This document shows positions 45,800 to 55,600 of a DNA stretch of 64,000 nt, in pieces. Origin of the DNA: an uncultured Bacteroidota bacterium (lineage in GTDB: Bacteria; Bacteroidota; Bacteroidia; Bacteroidales; UBA932); assembly GCA_937901965.1 (NCBI GenBank), contig CALGSW010000006.1:62001-126000 (forward strand). The letters run 5' to 3'. The notes beneath the pieces are model-generated. The model made no database searches, had not been told where the DNA came from, and saw only the letters and a list, made by a program, of their open reading frames with translations. Position 1 is the first letter of the stretch. Every line of letters starts with the position of its first letter. The translations under genes were made by a program, and so were the position numbers.

Positions 45800-45814
45800 T
45801 ATACTTCATTTATT

Positions 45815-45844
45815 TTTGAGGTGCAAAGATATTGTGTAATTTTG
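45815..45844 (+). promoter_or_regulatory. Promoter of the S9 peptidase gene
   Basis: TTTG at 45815-45818 and TAATTTTG at 45837-45844 with an 18-nt spacer fit the Bacteroidota consensus. The expected start point is about 45850, 14 bases before ATG 45864. Confidence 0.55.
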
Positions 45845-45863
45845 GGAAAACCCATTTTCAACT

Positions 45864-47921
45864 ATGAAAACAAAATTTTCACTCGTTCTTCTGGCTCTGT
45901 TTATATGTGTATTGCAACTTAATGGTCATAATTTTAATACTGAATACAAAAAGCTGGATTCGCTTCCAAATATTTCCAGATTGGTCCATAATGTTGCCAT
46001 TGCACCTAAATGGATTGACAGTTTGAACTTTACATTTGAAATTAGAGAGAAAGATGGACTGAAAAAGTACAAAGTCAATGTACTTAATAAATCTAAAGAG
46101 CTGGTTACTGAAGAACTATATTCTCCAAAACAACCTATAGCAACAGAGAGAAGAGTCACTAAGATAGAGCCATCAAAACTGGTCCCATCTCCGGATGGTA
46201 AAAAGGATGCATTTATAAGAGACTACAACATCTGGCTTAAAATTGATCAGAAAGATATTCAGCTAAGTTTTGACGGGACAGAAAATCTTTTCTATTCACA
46301 AATTACATGGTCGCCCGATTCAAAAAAGATAGCAGCAATTCAGACCCTAGAAGCAGAGAGACATAAGATACCATTGCTTGAATCATCACCCGAAGATCAA
46401 ATACAGCCAAAACTGCAGTGGAGAGATTATTATAAACCGGGAGACATAATTCCGGTAAATCGTCCGGCCCTTTTTAACATTGACCGAATAGTTAATGGTG
46501 ATAAAGGCTATAATACAAGGATTGAAATTGATATTAAAAATTTCTCAAACCCATATCAGCTTTTTTTTAGAAAATGGTCAGATGACTCCAGGTGGTTCAG
46601 CTTTGACTATAATGAAAGAGGACATCAGGCATATCAGATTGTGAATGTAAATGCAGAAAACGGAAAGACAAATGTAGTGGTAGACGAGCGATTTGAGACG
46701 TTTGTCCATTACGGCCGGAATTTTATTTACTATACAAAGGATGGTAAGAGCCTCATATGGTCTTCTGAGAGAGACGGGTGGAGGCATCTTTATCTTATTG
46801 ATGCTGTAAATGGTGTGGTTAAGAAGCAATTGACCAAGGGAGAGTGGGTTGTAAGAGAGGTTATTGATGTAAATGAGGCTAAGAATTATATAATATTTGC
46901 CGCAAACGGAAAAAACGGTGGAGAGGATCCGTATAATCTTCACTATTACAGGATGAAGCTGGATGGAAGCGATTTAAAAGATTTGACCCCTGAATATGCA
47001 AACCACAGGGTGAACTTCTCCCCTGATAAAAGTTATTTTACAGACATGTATTCCCGTCCTGATCTTGAGCCGGTCTCTGTTGTTCGTTCGGCAAAGGATG
47101 GGTCGGTTTTAATGGAGCTGGGCAAGGCCGATATATCGGAATTGCAAAAGTTTGGATGGAGCAGGCCGGAGGTCTTCAGTGCAAAGGGAAGAGATGGTAA
47201 AACTGATATTTGGGGAACAATTTACCGCCCTTCAAACTACAATCCGGAAAAGAGATACCCTGTAGTGGAGTACATATATGCAGGGCCTCACGACGCTCAT
47301 GTTACAAAGGATTTCGCTGCATACATGAGATTCTCAAAGCTTGTTGAGATGGGCTTTATTGTGGTTACAATTGACGGAATGGGAACAGCAAACAGATCTA
47401 AAGCATTCCATGATATTTGCTGGAGAGATTTAAAAGATGGTGGCTTCCCTGACAGGATTCTCTGGATGAAGGCTGCATCGGCAAAATACCCATCTATGGA
47501 CATTGGCAGGGGTGTTGGGATATACGGATATTCGGCCGGTGGACAGAATGCTATGTCCGCGCTTCTCTTCCATGGAGATTTTTACAAGACAGCCGTCTCC
47601 CTGTGTGGTTGTCATGATAACAGAATGGACAAAATATGGTGGAATGAGCAGTGGATGGGATACCCTGTGGGACCATGGTACGGAGGGTCATCTAATGTAG
47701 ATAATGCACACAAGCTAACCGGTAACCTGTTTTTGATTAATGGGGAGCTTGATGATAATGTTGACCCCGCATCCACTCTACAGGTAGTGAATGCACTTGT
47801 GAAAGCTGGGAAAGATTTTGAACAGCTTTATCTCCCCGGTCACGGACACTCACTGGGGTCTGATTATATTACCGGGAGAGTGTTTGAGTTCTTATACAGG
47901 AATATGGTTGCTGAGAATTAG
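45864..47921 (+). CDS. Dipeptidyl-peptidase IV-like S9 peptidase
   Basis: 685-residue secreted serine peptidase. The signal peptide is MKTKFSLVLLALFICVLQLNG. Residues about 80-430 are the DPPIV N-terminal beta-propeller (LVPSPDGKKDAFIRDYNIWLK, ITWSPDSKKIAAIQ, WSSERDGWRHLYL). The alpha/beta hydrolase domain follows with Ser about 557 in GYSAGGQNAM, Asp in INGELDDNVDPA and His in LPGHGHSLGSDY. DPPIV-type enzymes remove dipeptides ending in Pro or Ala and serve peptide utilisation in Bacteroidota. Confidence 0.92.
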   Translation: MKTKFSLVLLALFICVLQLNGHNFNTEYKKLDSLPNISRLVHNVAIAPKWIDSLNFTFEIREKDGLKKYKVNVLNKSKELVTEELYSPKQPIATERRVTKIEPSKLVPSPDGKKDAFIRDYNIWLKIDQKDIQLSFDGTENLFYSQITWSPDSKKIAAIQTLEAERHKIPLLESSPEDQIQPKLQWRDYYKPGDIIPVNRPALFNIDRIVNGDKGYNTRIEIDIKNFSNPYQLFFRKWSDDSRWFSFDYNERGHQAYQIVNVNAENGKTNVVVDERFETFVHYGRNFIYYTKDGKSLIWSSERDGWRHLYLIDAVNGVVKKQLTKGEWVVREVIDVNEAKNYIIFAANGKNGGEDPYNLHYYRMKLDGSDLKDLTPEYANHRVNFSPDKSYFTDMYSRPDLEPVSVVRSAKDGSVLMELGKADISELQKFGWSRPEVFSAKGRDGKTDIWGTIYRPSNYNPEKRYPVVEYIYAGPHDAHVTKDFAAYMRFSKLVEMGFIVVTIDGMGTANRSKAFHDICWRDLKDGGFPDRILWMKAASAKYPSMDIGRGVGIYGYSAGGQNAMSALLFHGDFYKTAVSLCGCHDNRMDKIWWNEQWMGYPVGPWYGGSSNVDNAHKLTGNLFLINGELDDNVDPASTLQVVNALVKAGKDFEQLYLPGHGHSLGSDYITGRVFEFLYRNMVAEN

Positions 47922-48050
47922 TTGAGTTTTGTTTTATGTATATTCGCCCGATTTAATGTTTAATACATATAAATCCTCGCAAGGCGATGTGTATGCGCAA
48001 ATCTCCGCAGTTCAAGCTGCACCCGCACGGCTGTAACACTCAGATCTTCC

Positions 48051-48138
48051 CCAGTCAACCGCAGCCCCTCCGGAACGATTCCTCCTCGCCGGCTTTGCCG
48101 TCTGCGGCGGGGGTTCCGTTGTGTTTGCGGTTGACTGG
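48051..48138. repeat. Inverted arms around core repeat copy B
   Basis: CCAGTCAACCGCA (48051-48063) and its exact complement TGCGGTTGACTGG (48126-48138) enclose a 46-bp core at 48072-48117 (begins GGAACGATTCCTCCTC, ends GGCGGGGGTTCC). Complementarity extends outward imperfectly (TCTTCC against GGCAAGA). Same architecture as the neighbouring copy C but with different arm sequence. Confidence 0.65.
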
Positions 48139-48160
48139 CAAGAATTACTGCATGCCCTTT

Positions 48161-48254
48161 CACATAGTAGTCCGCATAACTGAAGGAGTCTCCGCCGCAG
48201 CGAACGAAGAGAGCGAGGAGGAAAAACTCCGGAAGTTATGCGGACTACTATGTG
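48161..48254. repeat. Inverted 21-bp arms around core repeat copy C
   Basis: Bases 48161-48181 (CACATAGTAGTCCGCATAAC...) are exactly complementary to 48234-48254 and enclose the core 48185-48230 in reverse orientation. Weaker pairing continues outward to about 48131 and 48272 (CTGGCAAGAA against GATTGCCAG). As RNA or single-stranded DNA it would form a long hairpin. Confidence 0.7.
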
Positions 48255-48371
48255 AATGCAGAAGATTGCCAGATCTAAACTGAAGGAGTCTCCGCCGCAG
48301 AGAACGAAGAGAGCGAGGAGGAAAAACTCCGGAAGTTATGCGGATACTCTGTGAATGCAGAAGATTGCCAG
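48180..48371. repeat. Tandem 92-bp direct repeat (core copies C and D)
   Basis: Two nearly identical units, 48180-48272 and 48280-48371, with a period of 100 bases. Each contains the core (48185-48230 and 48285-48330), the right arm GGAAGTTATGCGGA and the end GTGAATGCAGAAGATTGCCA. The second unit has lost the matching left arm, so it looks like a tandem duplication of core plus right arm. The whole 47922-48403 gap consists of these repeats; short ORFs across it are not genes. Confidence 0.75.
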
Positions 48372-48403
48372 CAAGCATTAAGCTGGATTGAGCGTGAAAA
48401 ACT

Positions 48404-49618
48404 TTAATTTAGTTGTCCAGCTATATAACCGGTGGTCCAGGCAGCCTGGAGATTATACCCTCCGGTTATTGCATCTATGTCAAGAACCTCACCTGCGAAG
48501 TAGAGATTGGGGATTAGCTTGCTCTCCATAGTGTTCATGTTTACACTGTCCAGACTTACTCCTCCGCATGTTACAAACTCCTCGCGGAAAATTGCTTTGC
48601 CTTTGACAGAATATTCGTCGTTCGTAAGGGCGTTTACAATTCTATTAATCCCCTTTTTACCTATCTCTGCCCACCTCTTATCTGAAGAGAATCCACACCT
48701 CTCAACCAGAAAAATCCATAATCTTACAGGGAGTGAAAATGGCCTCACAGATGTGACCATTTTTCCGGAGTGATTTATTGCCATTCTGTTTATCTCTGCC
48801 GATACAATATCATTGTTCGTCTCATTTACCCAGTTTATGCCTATTTTAAAATTGTAGTCTCGCTCTTTTAAAATTCTGGCACCGTATGAGGACAATTTTA
48901 AAATCGCCGGACCACTCATGCCCCAGTGAGTTATCAGCAATGGGCCATCAGCCTTTAACTTTGTCCCCGGCAGAGAGACAACTACATTTTCCACTACTAC
49001 ACCCATAAGGCTCCTGACAGGGTCGGCAGGAATATTAAAGGAGAAGAGCGATGGGACAGGTTCTGATATTTTATGGCCGCACTCCTCCAGCCATCTGAGC
49101 CCCTCCCGTTTGGGAGAGCCTCCTGTTGTGACAATGACTTTATCAAACTGTAAGGCAGCTCTCTTTTCGTCTGTAAAATCAATCTCAATACAACTATCGC
49201 ACCTCTTGAGTGACCTGACTCCTGATCCTGTCTTTATCTGAATGTTCAAGCTCCCGGTTTGACTTATCAGGCAGTCAATAATACTCTGAGAATTTTGTGA
49301 GCGGGGAAAAACACAATTATCCTCCTGAATAACAAGTGGCACACCTCTGCTCTCAAACCAATCTATTGTGTGGTGATTATTAAAGAGCCCGAACAGTTTT
49401 TTTAACTCCCGGCCACCTCTGGGATAGGCTTTACATAGCTCTTCAATTGATTCGCATCCGTTAGTCAGATTGCATCTTCCTCCACCGGAGATCTTGACTT
49501 TAGAGAGCAATTGCTGTGACTTTTCAAAAATTGTCACGTCAGAGTCAGGAAACCTCTCTTTTGCAGTAATTGCTGCAAAAAAACCAGCTGCTCCGCCTCC
49601 AATAATTGCTGTTTTCAT
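48404..49618 (-). CDS. HI0933/YhiN-like flavoprotein
   Basis: 404-residue FAD-dependent oxidoreductase of the HI0933 (YhiN) family. The dinucleotide-binding GxGxxG region is AIIGGGAAGFFAAITA at the N-terminus, followed by SGGGRCNLTN, the family signature. VIVTTGGSPKREG and the C-terminal LYFAGEVLDIDAITGGYNLQAAWTTGYIAG complete the FAD fold. The biochemical role of the family is not settled. It is convergent with nothing and is bordered by the 48 kb repeats. Confidence 0.88.
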   Translation of the reverse strand: MKTAIIGGGAAGFFAAITAKERFPDSDVTIFEKSQQLLSKVKISGGGRCNLTNGCESIEELCKAYPRGGRELKKLFGLFNNHHTIDWFESRGVPLVIQEDNCVFPRSQNSQSIIDCLISQTGSLNIQIKTGSGVRSLKRCDSCIEIDFTDEKRAALQFDKVIVTTGGSPKREGLRWLEECGHKISEPVPSLFSFNIPADPVRSLMGVVVENVVVSLPGTKLKADGPLLITHWGMSGPAILKLSSYGARILKERDYNFKIGINWVNETNNDIVSAEINRMAINHSGKMVTSVRPFSLPVRLWIFLVERCGFSSDKRWAEIGKKGINRIVNALTNDEYSVKGKAIFREEFVTCGGVSLDSVNMNTMESKLIPNLYFAGEVLDIDAITGGYNLQAAWTTGYIAGQLN

Positions 49619-49676
49619 TTGGCAAAGTTAATTAAGAATAGGCGAACCATAAGATTTTTGAGCTATTTTTGCAGAT

Positions 49677-50822
49677 ATGAGTAAAATCTCAGCTTCAGCA
49701 TTTGCAGACACAAAGCCACATTACAATATTCTCGACGGATTCAGGGGAGTGGCGGCTCTTACGGTTGTTTGGTTTCATATTTTTGAGGCATTTGCAACTA
49801 GTCACATTGATCAGAGAATTAACCACGGATACCTTGCGGTTGACTTCTTCTTTATTCTTTCCGGATTTGTTATGGGGTATGCCTATGATGACCGGTGGAA
49901 GAAAATGGGGATAAAGGAGTTTTTTACCAGGAGAATCATCAGACTGCATCCGATGGTAGTAATGGGCGCGCTGATAGGGGCTGCCATGTTCTACACTCAG
50001 GGGTGTTCTGTATGGGATGTGACAAAGATATCGGTTGGGATGTTAATAATTGCAACTGTTCTGAATGCTTTCATGATTCCTGCAACTACGGGCTCAGAAA
50101 TCAGAGGAGTGGGGGAGATGTATCCGCTTAACGGCCCCACATGGTCACTCTTTTTTGAGTATATAGGTAACATCCTTTATGTAATATTTATAAGAAGACT
50201 CCCAACTAAAGCACTCTCTGTACTTGTAGCTGCAGCCGGAGCAGGACTTGCCGTCTTTGCCATCTGGGGACCTTATGGTGACATCTGCGTTGGTTACTCA
50301 ATGACCGGAGATAATATTCTTGGCGGTTCACTCCGTCTGCTTTTTGCCTTCTCGGCCGGACTACTTATGTCAAGAGTATTTAAGCCCATGAAAGGGGGTA
50401 TTTTTAAATGCGCATTCTGGATAGGTGCTGTGGCTATTGTTGTCCTGTCTGCTGTACCGAGGATTGGAGGGGCTGAAAACCTATGGATGAACGGACTATA
50501 CGACACATTCTGTTTTGCGATAGCTTTTCCTCTGCTGGTCTACATAGGTGCATCGGGAGAGATAAAAGGTAAATTCACAACCCGTTTGAACAAGTTTCTT
50601 GGGGATATATCATATCCTCTCTATATGGTTCACTATCCCTTTATCTACCTTTACTATGCCTGGGTCAAGAATGAGAACCTGACATTTGAGGAGTCGCTTC
50701 CGGGTGCTCTTGCTCTCTTCTTTGGATCTATTGCACTGGCTTACGTATGCCTTAAATTGTACGATGAACCTGTGAGAAAGTGGTTGACAAAAAGGTTCTT
50801 ACCCCAGAGTAAGAAAAAATAA
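49677..50822 (+). CDS. Acyltransferase 3 family membrane protein
   Basis: 381 residues with about ten transmembrane helices of the Acyl_transf_3 (OafA/YrhL) family. ILDGFRGVAALTVVWFHIFE contains the conserved Arg and His of the catalytic region, and LAVDFFFILSGFVMGYAY and FFTRRIIRLHPMVV are the adjoining motifs. It transfers acyl groups to surface sugars or to small molecules. There is no glycan-synthesis gene nearby to name the acceptor. A TATTTTTG -7-like box lies six bases before the ATG, so a leaderless message is possible. Confidence 0.88.
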   Translation: MSKISASAFADTKPHYNILDGFRGVAALTVVWFHIFEAFATSHIDQRINHGYLAVDFFFILSGFVMGYAYDDRWKKMGIKEFFTRRIIRLHPMVVMGALIGAAMFYTQGCSVWDVTKISVGMLIIATVLNAFMIPATTGSEIRGVGEMYPLNGPTWSLFFEYIGNILYVIFIRRLPTKALSVLVAAAGAGLAVFAIWGPYGDICVGYSMTGDNILGGSLRLLFAFSAGLLMSRVFKPMKGGIFKCAFWIGAVAIVVLSAVPRIGGAENLWMNGLYDTFCFAIAFPLLVYIGASGEIKGKFTTRLNKFLGDISYPLYMVHYPFIYLYYAWVKNENLTFEESLPGALALFFGSIALAYVCLKLYDEPVRKWLTKRFLPQSKKK

Positions 50823-50892
50823 CGACCCCATAGCTATTATTGCCCAGAGTGTTATCCCCAAAGCAAAACTATTGGGATTTTTATCAAATCCT
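50799..50892 (-). pseudogene. Possible C-terminal remnant of a membrane protein
   Basis: In the frame two bases offset from the truncated LysR frame, the minus strand reads NPNSFALGITLWAIIAMGSL and on to a stop at 50799-50801. It is a well-formed hydrophobic helix with no start of its own. It may be the tail of a transporter gene fused to the LysR gene by a deletion; it is short enough to be chance. Confidence 0.3.
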
Positions 50893-51439
50893 CTTTACTA
50901 ATTGTGTTCTGCTTAGCATAAACACTATCTTTTCCTGCCACAACAATTAACTCATCTTCAAGAAAGTCTCTGTAACTAATACCGGGCTGAGATGTAATAT
51001 TCTCAACTAATGCAATGTCAATAATATTTTCCTCCAGTTGCCTCTCCATTTCAAAGGAGTTGCCGTTTATCAGATAGATACTTATTTGTGGGTAACGTTT
51101 GTGGAAAGAGGCTATGATTTTAGGTATAACGTACTGCGAAATAGTAGAACTTGCTCCTATCCTGAACTCACCGGAGACACTGTTATGCATTTGACTGATT
51201 TCAAACTCAAGAGCTCTGTAAAGTTGTGCGATCTCTTTATATGAGTTGTATACCTTCTCTCCGGCTTTGGTTAAATATATTTTGTTGCCTTTTCTTTCAA
51301 ACAGGCTCACTTTGTATCTCTCTTCAAGCTCTCTTATGTGCCTTGTGATAGCGGGCTGAGTAATATTAAGCTCATTTGCCGCCTTTGAAAAGCTCAGCTT
51401 TTCCGCTACTGAAATAAAAACCCTGTCTCTGTAATCCAT
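50852..51439 (-). pseudogene. LysR-family regulator, 3'-truncated
   Basis: Residues 1-60 are an intact LysR winged-helix domain (FISVAEKLSFSKAANELNITQPAITRHIRELEERY). The effector domain begins normally (GEFRIGASSTISQYVIPKIIASF) but the protein stops at residue 195, after EDLIKIPIVLLWG, whereas the family is about 290-300 residues. The point of truncation falls where the family normally reads a conserved PxIxRExGSGT-like segment. The last 100 residues are absent in every frame downstream. A truncated protein might still bind DNA, but loss of function is likelier. Confidence 0.7.
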
Positions 51440-51457
51440 GGCAAATAAATATAATGT

Positions 51458-51997
51458 TCAAAGGTATTCACCTTTCAGCAAACTATAAACACAAAGATCA
51501 GTGAAAGTGCCACCTGTAAGTAGCTCTCCGTCCCGTTCAATCCCCTCCGGCTTAAATCCGATCCTCTCAGGGATTGCAATACTGGACGAATTTCCAACTG
51601 CACATTTTATCTGAATCCTGTTTATGTTCAATTCTCTGAAGGCAAATTCACAAAGTCTCTTTACCGATTTTGTCATCACCCCCCGGCCCTGATACTCCCC
51701 GGACAGCCAATATCCAATCTCGGTTTTCCTGTTAGTTCTGTCTGTATCCTTAAAACCAATCAGTCCTGCCAGGCTACCATCTATCCGTATGGTGAATGTG
51801 TACTCCATTATCTCCTCCGGGAGATCAATTATAGAATTGACAAATACCTGTGTGTCTGAGACAGATTTAGTATGCTCAACAAACGGAAGCCACCTGCCCA
51901 GGTATTCTCTTTGGGAGTCAATAGCAGTGAATAAATCAATAGCATCCTCTTTTTTTAATTGTCTAAGAATTACGTGATTGTCTATTTTAAATTCCAT
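51458..51997 (-). CDS. RimJ/RimL-type GNAT acetyltransferase
   Basis: 179 residues of the GNAT fold with ribosomal-protein-serine acetyltransferase features: LGRWLPFVEHTKSVSDTQVFV, AGLIGFKDTDRTNRKTEIGYWLSGEYQGRGVMTKSVKRLCEFAF (acetyl-CoA pyrophosphate loop QGRGVM) and NRIQIKCAVGNSSSIAIPERIGFKPEG. The acceptor is not certain. It is encoded 18 bases before the truncated LysR gene. Confidence 0.85.
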   Translation of the reverse strand: MEFKIDNHVILRQLKKEDAIDLFTAIDSQREYLGRWLPFVEHTKSVSDTQVFVNSIIDLPEEIMEYTFTIRIDGSLAGLIGFKDTDRTNRKTEIGYWLSGEYQGRGVMTKSVKRLCEFAFRELNINRIQIKCAVGNSSSIAIPERIGFKPEGIERDGELLTGGTFTDLCVYSLLKGEYL

Positions 51998-52000
51998 TGT

Positions 52001-52522
52001 CTATCTTAACTTATTGTCATTTCTAAAAATGTCAATAATCCGTTTGTCATTACGTTTATCAGGTATTACAACTCCAGGGAAGAGTCCCGGGTAGCCTAAC
52101 CTTATGGTCAATTCTTTAGTGTAGATTGCTGCAAAAGGGTCAGCTACAATCCAGTCACAGCTTGCTGAGGAGTAGCTGGGCCATAAGTATCCGGAGTACA
52201 CTATCTCTTTATCCGCTGTTATGACAAACGGAACTCCGTGAACAGAATGTTTCATGTTTTCAATTCTGATTGCCGCAGCATCTGACAGACCAAATGCACA
52301 CTTCTGCTGATCATAATAGAGAAAATCGTCGTAACTTATGAGAGGGTAATTTTCTGTTTTTACAGTGTTCTCAACTATCATGTAAGTATTTTCGCCAGAC
52401 TTATATGATTCCAGAAGGTACAACTCAACCTTACCTTCAGAACTGCCGGATATTTTTGAACATCCGCTTAATATCAAACAAGATAGAGTGATAACTGAAG
52501 CTAAAATTCGTTTTTTATTCAT
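52001..52522 (-). CDS. Hypothetical lipoprotein
   Basis: 173 residues from ATG 52522. MNKKRILASVITLSCLILSG followed by Cys is a lipoprotein signal with lipobox LSGC. The mature part begins with a Ser/Gly-rich linker, then a mixed domain (KVELYLLESYKSGENTYMIV, YSGYLWPSYSSASCDWIVAD) that I do not recognise. The frame extends 12 codons upstream without a plausible signal. It lies 3 bases before the GNAT gene. Confidence 0.65.
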   Translation of the reverse strand: MNKKRILASVITLSCLILSGCSKISGSSEGKVELYLLESYKSGENTYMIVENTVKTENYPLISYDDFLYYDQQKCAFGLSDAAAIRIENMKHSVHGVPFVITADKEIVYSGYLWPSYSSASCDWIVADPFAAIYTKELTIRLGYPGLFPGVVIPDKRNDKRIIDIFRNDNKLR

Positions 52523-52640
52523 TTTATCGTCTTTTGCCGAAAGATACAAAAACTGCAATAAAGTTTTAATTAAAATTCATGTTCAACTTTATTTAAGTCG
52601 TATTCATCTTTTTTATTTTTTTTCAACAATTCGTCTTTTT

Positions 52641-52648
52641 TACTTTTG
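52641..52648 (+). promoter_or_regulatory. Possible susC promoter, -7 element
   Basis: TACTTTTG matches TAnnTTTG and lies 48 bases before ATG 52697. The -33 position is T-rich but lacks TTTG. Confidence 0.3.
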
Positions 52649-52696
52649 GTTAATTAGTATGACCAAACAAACTATTATTAACCAAAAAATTTCTAA

Positions 52697-55600
52697 ATGA
52701 AAAAAATCAGATTTCTTTTAGCGACGTTTTCTCTTATGCTTGGAAGCGTCCTTTTTGCTCAACCTGTAACTATCACTGGAACGGTGACCGACGGGACTGA
52801 CGGTACTCCTATGATAGGGGTGACTGTTGTTATAAAAGGTACAACAACCGGAGTAAGTACCGACTATGAAGGTAAATATGTTTTTAACAACGTCCCTCAG
52901 GGTTCAACTCTTGTTTACCAGTTTATAGGATATTCAAGAAAAGAGGTTGTTACCTCCGGATCTAATGTTATTAATGTTACACTTGACAGAGAGACAACCA
53001 TTCTTGATCAGGTCATAGTCACCGGTTATGGTGTTACCACCAAGAAAGCATTTACCGGAGCTGCGTCAGCAGTTAACTCAGAAAACATTTCTAACAAATT
53101 TGAGTCTAATCCCATAAAATCAATTCAGGGAGTTGTTCCTGGTCTTCAAATGTATACTTTGTCAGGCCAGCCTGGTGCTCCGTCTCAAATTTTCATCAGG
53201 GGTAAAAACTCACTCAATTCCGGAACAGACCCACTGTATGTTATTGACGGAATCCCTATGGAGAGCGAGGTTCACGGTATGAGAAGCAGTGAAGGTGCTC
53301 AAATCTCCCCATTATCCACAATAAGTTCAGAGGACATAGAAAGTATTACAGTATTAAAGGATGCATCTGCGACATCAATCTACGGAGCAAGAGCTGCTAA
53401 TGGAGTAATATTAATTACTACCAAACGTGGTAAGAGCGGCCTCACTGTTAACTTCTCTGCAAAAGCAGGTTTTGAAACTCTTCCGAATATTCCTGAAAGG
53501 TATCTGACACTGAATAGAGATAAGTATATGGAGCTTACTGAGGAGGCATTGCTTAATGGTCATAATTATGCCTCTTCTCTGGGAAAAATCTCATATTTTG
53601 ACTATTATAATAATGGTTATGGTCTTAATCTCCCTTATAATCAGGCTGGCGCAAGAGAATTCATTACATGGTATACAGGGCTTGATACCTCAGAAGAGGG
53701 TATGGCGAATACCAACTGGCTTAAAGAGGTGTCAAGAAAAGGTTATATTCAGAATTACTCATTTGATTTAAGTGGTGGTGGTGCAGACGAAAAATCTGCA
53801 AGATACTATTTTGCACTTGACTACATGGATAACAAGGCAATAATCAGGGGCAAAGACTATTCAAGGATCACTATGAGATTCAATTTTGATCAGCAACCAT
53901 CAAAGTTTGTGAAGTTTGGTATTAATTCAAATTTCAGTTATTCAAAAATTAATATGGGAAGCGGTGGTGGATATTTCTCAGATCCTATCACTCAGGCAAT
54001 GATGCAGTCTCCCATTTCTCCGGTATATGATGAATACGGAAACTGGAATTTCAACACCAATAATGGATACAATCCTGTAGCACAGAGAAGTAAATATGGA
54101 GATAAAAATACTGCAAAGCAATACAGAGCTATTATATCTCCTTATGTACAAATTAACCTGACTGATAATTTTTATTTTGTGTCAAGAGCCGGAGCAGATG
54201 CTTATCTTTTGGATGAGTTCGGTTTCTGGTCATTTCTCCAGCCTCAGGGACTCTCATTGAAAGGACGTGGTGAGAATGCTTTCTCAAGTAAAATATTATT
54301 GACAATCAGTAATACTCTCAACTACATTAAACAGTTTGATAATCATAATATCAACATCTTAGTTGGCCAGGAGGGTCAGAGGACAGACTATAAAACCACA
54401 TATCTTGCCGGTTCAAATTATCCGGTGGAGTACTTGCCGGATGTAGTCAATGCTTCAACACCGGGTTCCGCATCAACAGATAATGAGAGCCTTGTTCTTA
54501 ATTCGTACTTCTCAAGAGCTGAATATAGTTATGCTAATAAATATTATCTATCAGGTAGCTTTAGGTACGATGCATCTTCAAGATTTGGTAAGAATAACAG
54601 ATGGGCACCTTTCTGGTCTGTTGGAGCAAAATACAGGTTATCAAATGAAACGTTTATGAAGAATCTTGAAAACTGGCTTACAGATGCTACACTGAGAGCA
54701 AGTTACGGAACTTCAGGTAATCAGCAGGTGGGTACAGGCTGGTATGCTTCAAATGACCTTTACGGTTTTGGTGAGAACTATAACAGCTTGCCGGGCAGCG
54801 GAAGATTACAAATTGGCAATCCGGATCTTAAATGGGAGCAAACAGCCAAGCTAAATGTAGGTGTTGATTTAAGTCTTTTCAACAGAATCAATGTTTCGGC
54901 AGATTATTACAACCACAGGACAAAAGACATGGTATTTTCTGTTCCTATTTCAATTACAACAGGTATGACTGAGATATACCAGAATGTTGGTGAGTTGGAA
55001 AACAAGGGCTTTGAGGTCTCCTTATCTGCAGACATCTTAAAAACTGAAGATATTAAATGGAATGTTACTCTGAATGGAGCCAAAAACATTAATACAGTCA
55101 AAAAATTAAGTACAGATCTTCCTATAACAACTGTTCAGACTATCATTGAACCAGGCAGAGATTTATACACCTTTAAGATGAAAGAGTGGGCGGGTGTTGA
55201 TCCTGAAACAGGAGTAGGACTTTGGTACCTGAATGAAACAGGAGACGAGACTACCAATAACTATAATGCAGCAGCCAAGAGGTATCTTGGCAAAGCATCA
55301 CCTGATTTTCAGGGCGGATTGATGAGTTCATTCAGCTGGAAAGGTTTTGATTTTGGTTTCCAGTTAAACTATTCACTCGGTGGTAAAATTTACGGTAATA
55401 ACCTCAGATATGACGAACAAGTAGGTAATTCATTCGGAGACAACTTTACAAATTATATCTATGAGAACAGGTGGAAGCAACCAGGTGATATTGCAGAAGT
55501 TCCAATGGTAGCATTTATATCTGGACGGAACGAGCATTCACACTCAAGCAGATTTCTGATGGATGCCTCTTACTTAAAGATAAGATCATTAACACTGGGT

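Noticed and set aside
48180..48371. Possible CRISPR array
   Set aside because: Only two units of about 92 bp with 7 bases between; no short repeat-spacer pattern and no cas genes.
47960..48378. Several 67-98 codon frames on both strands
   Set aside because: They cross the palindromic core repeats and their compositions (Arg/Ser-rich strings) follow the repeats rather than a protein.
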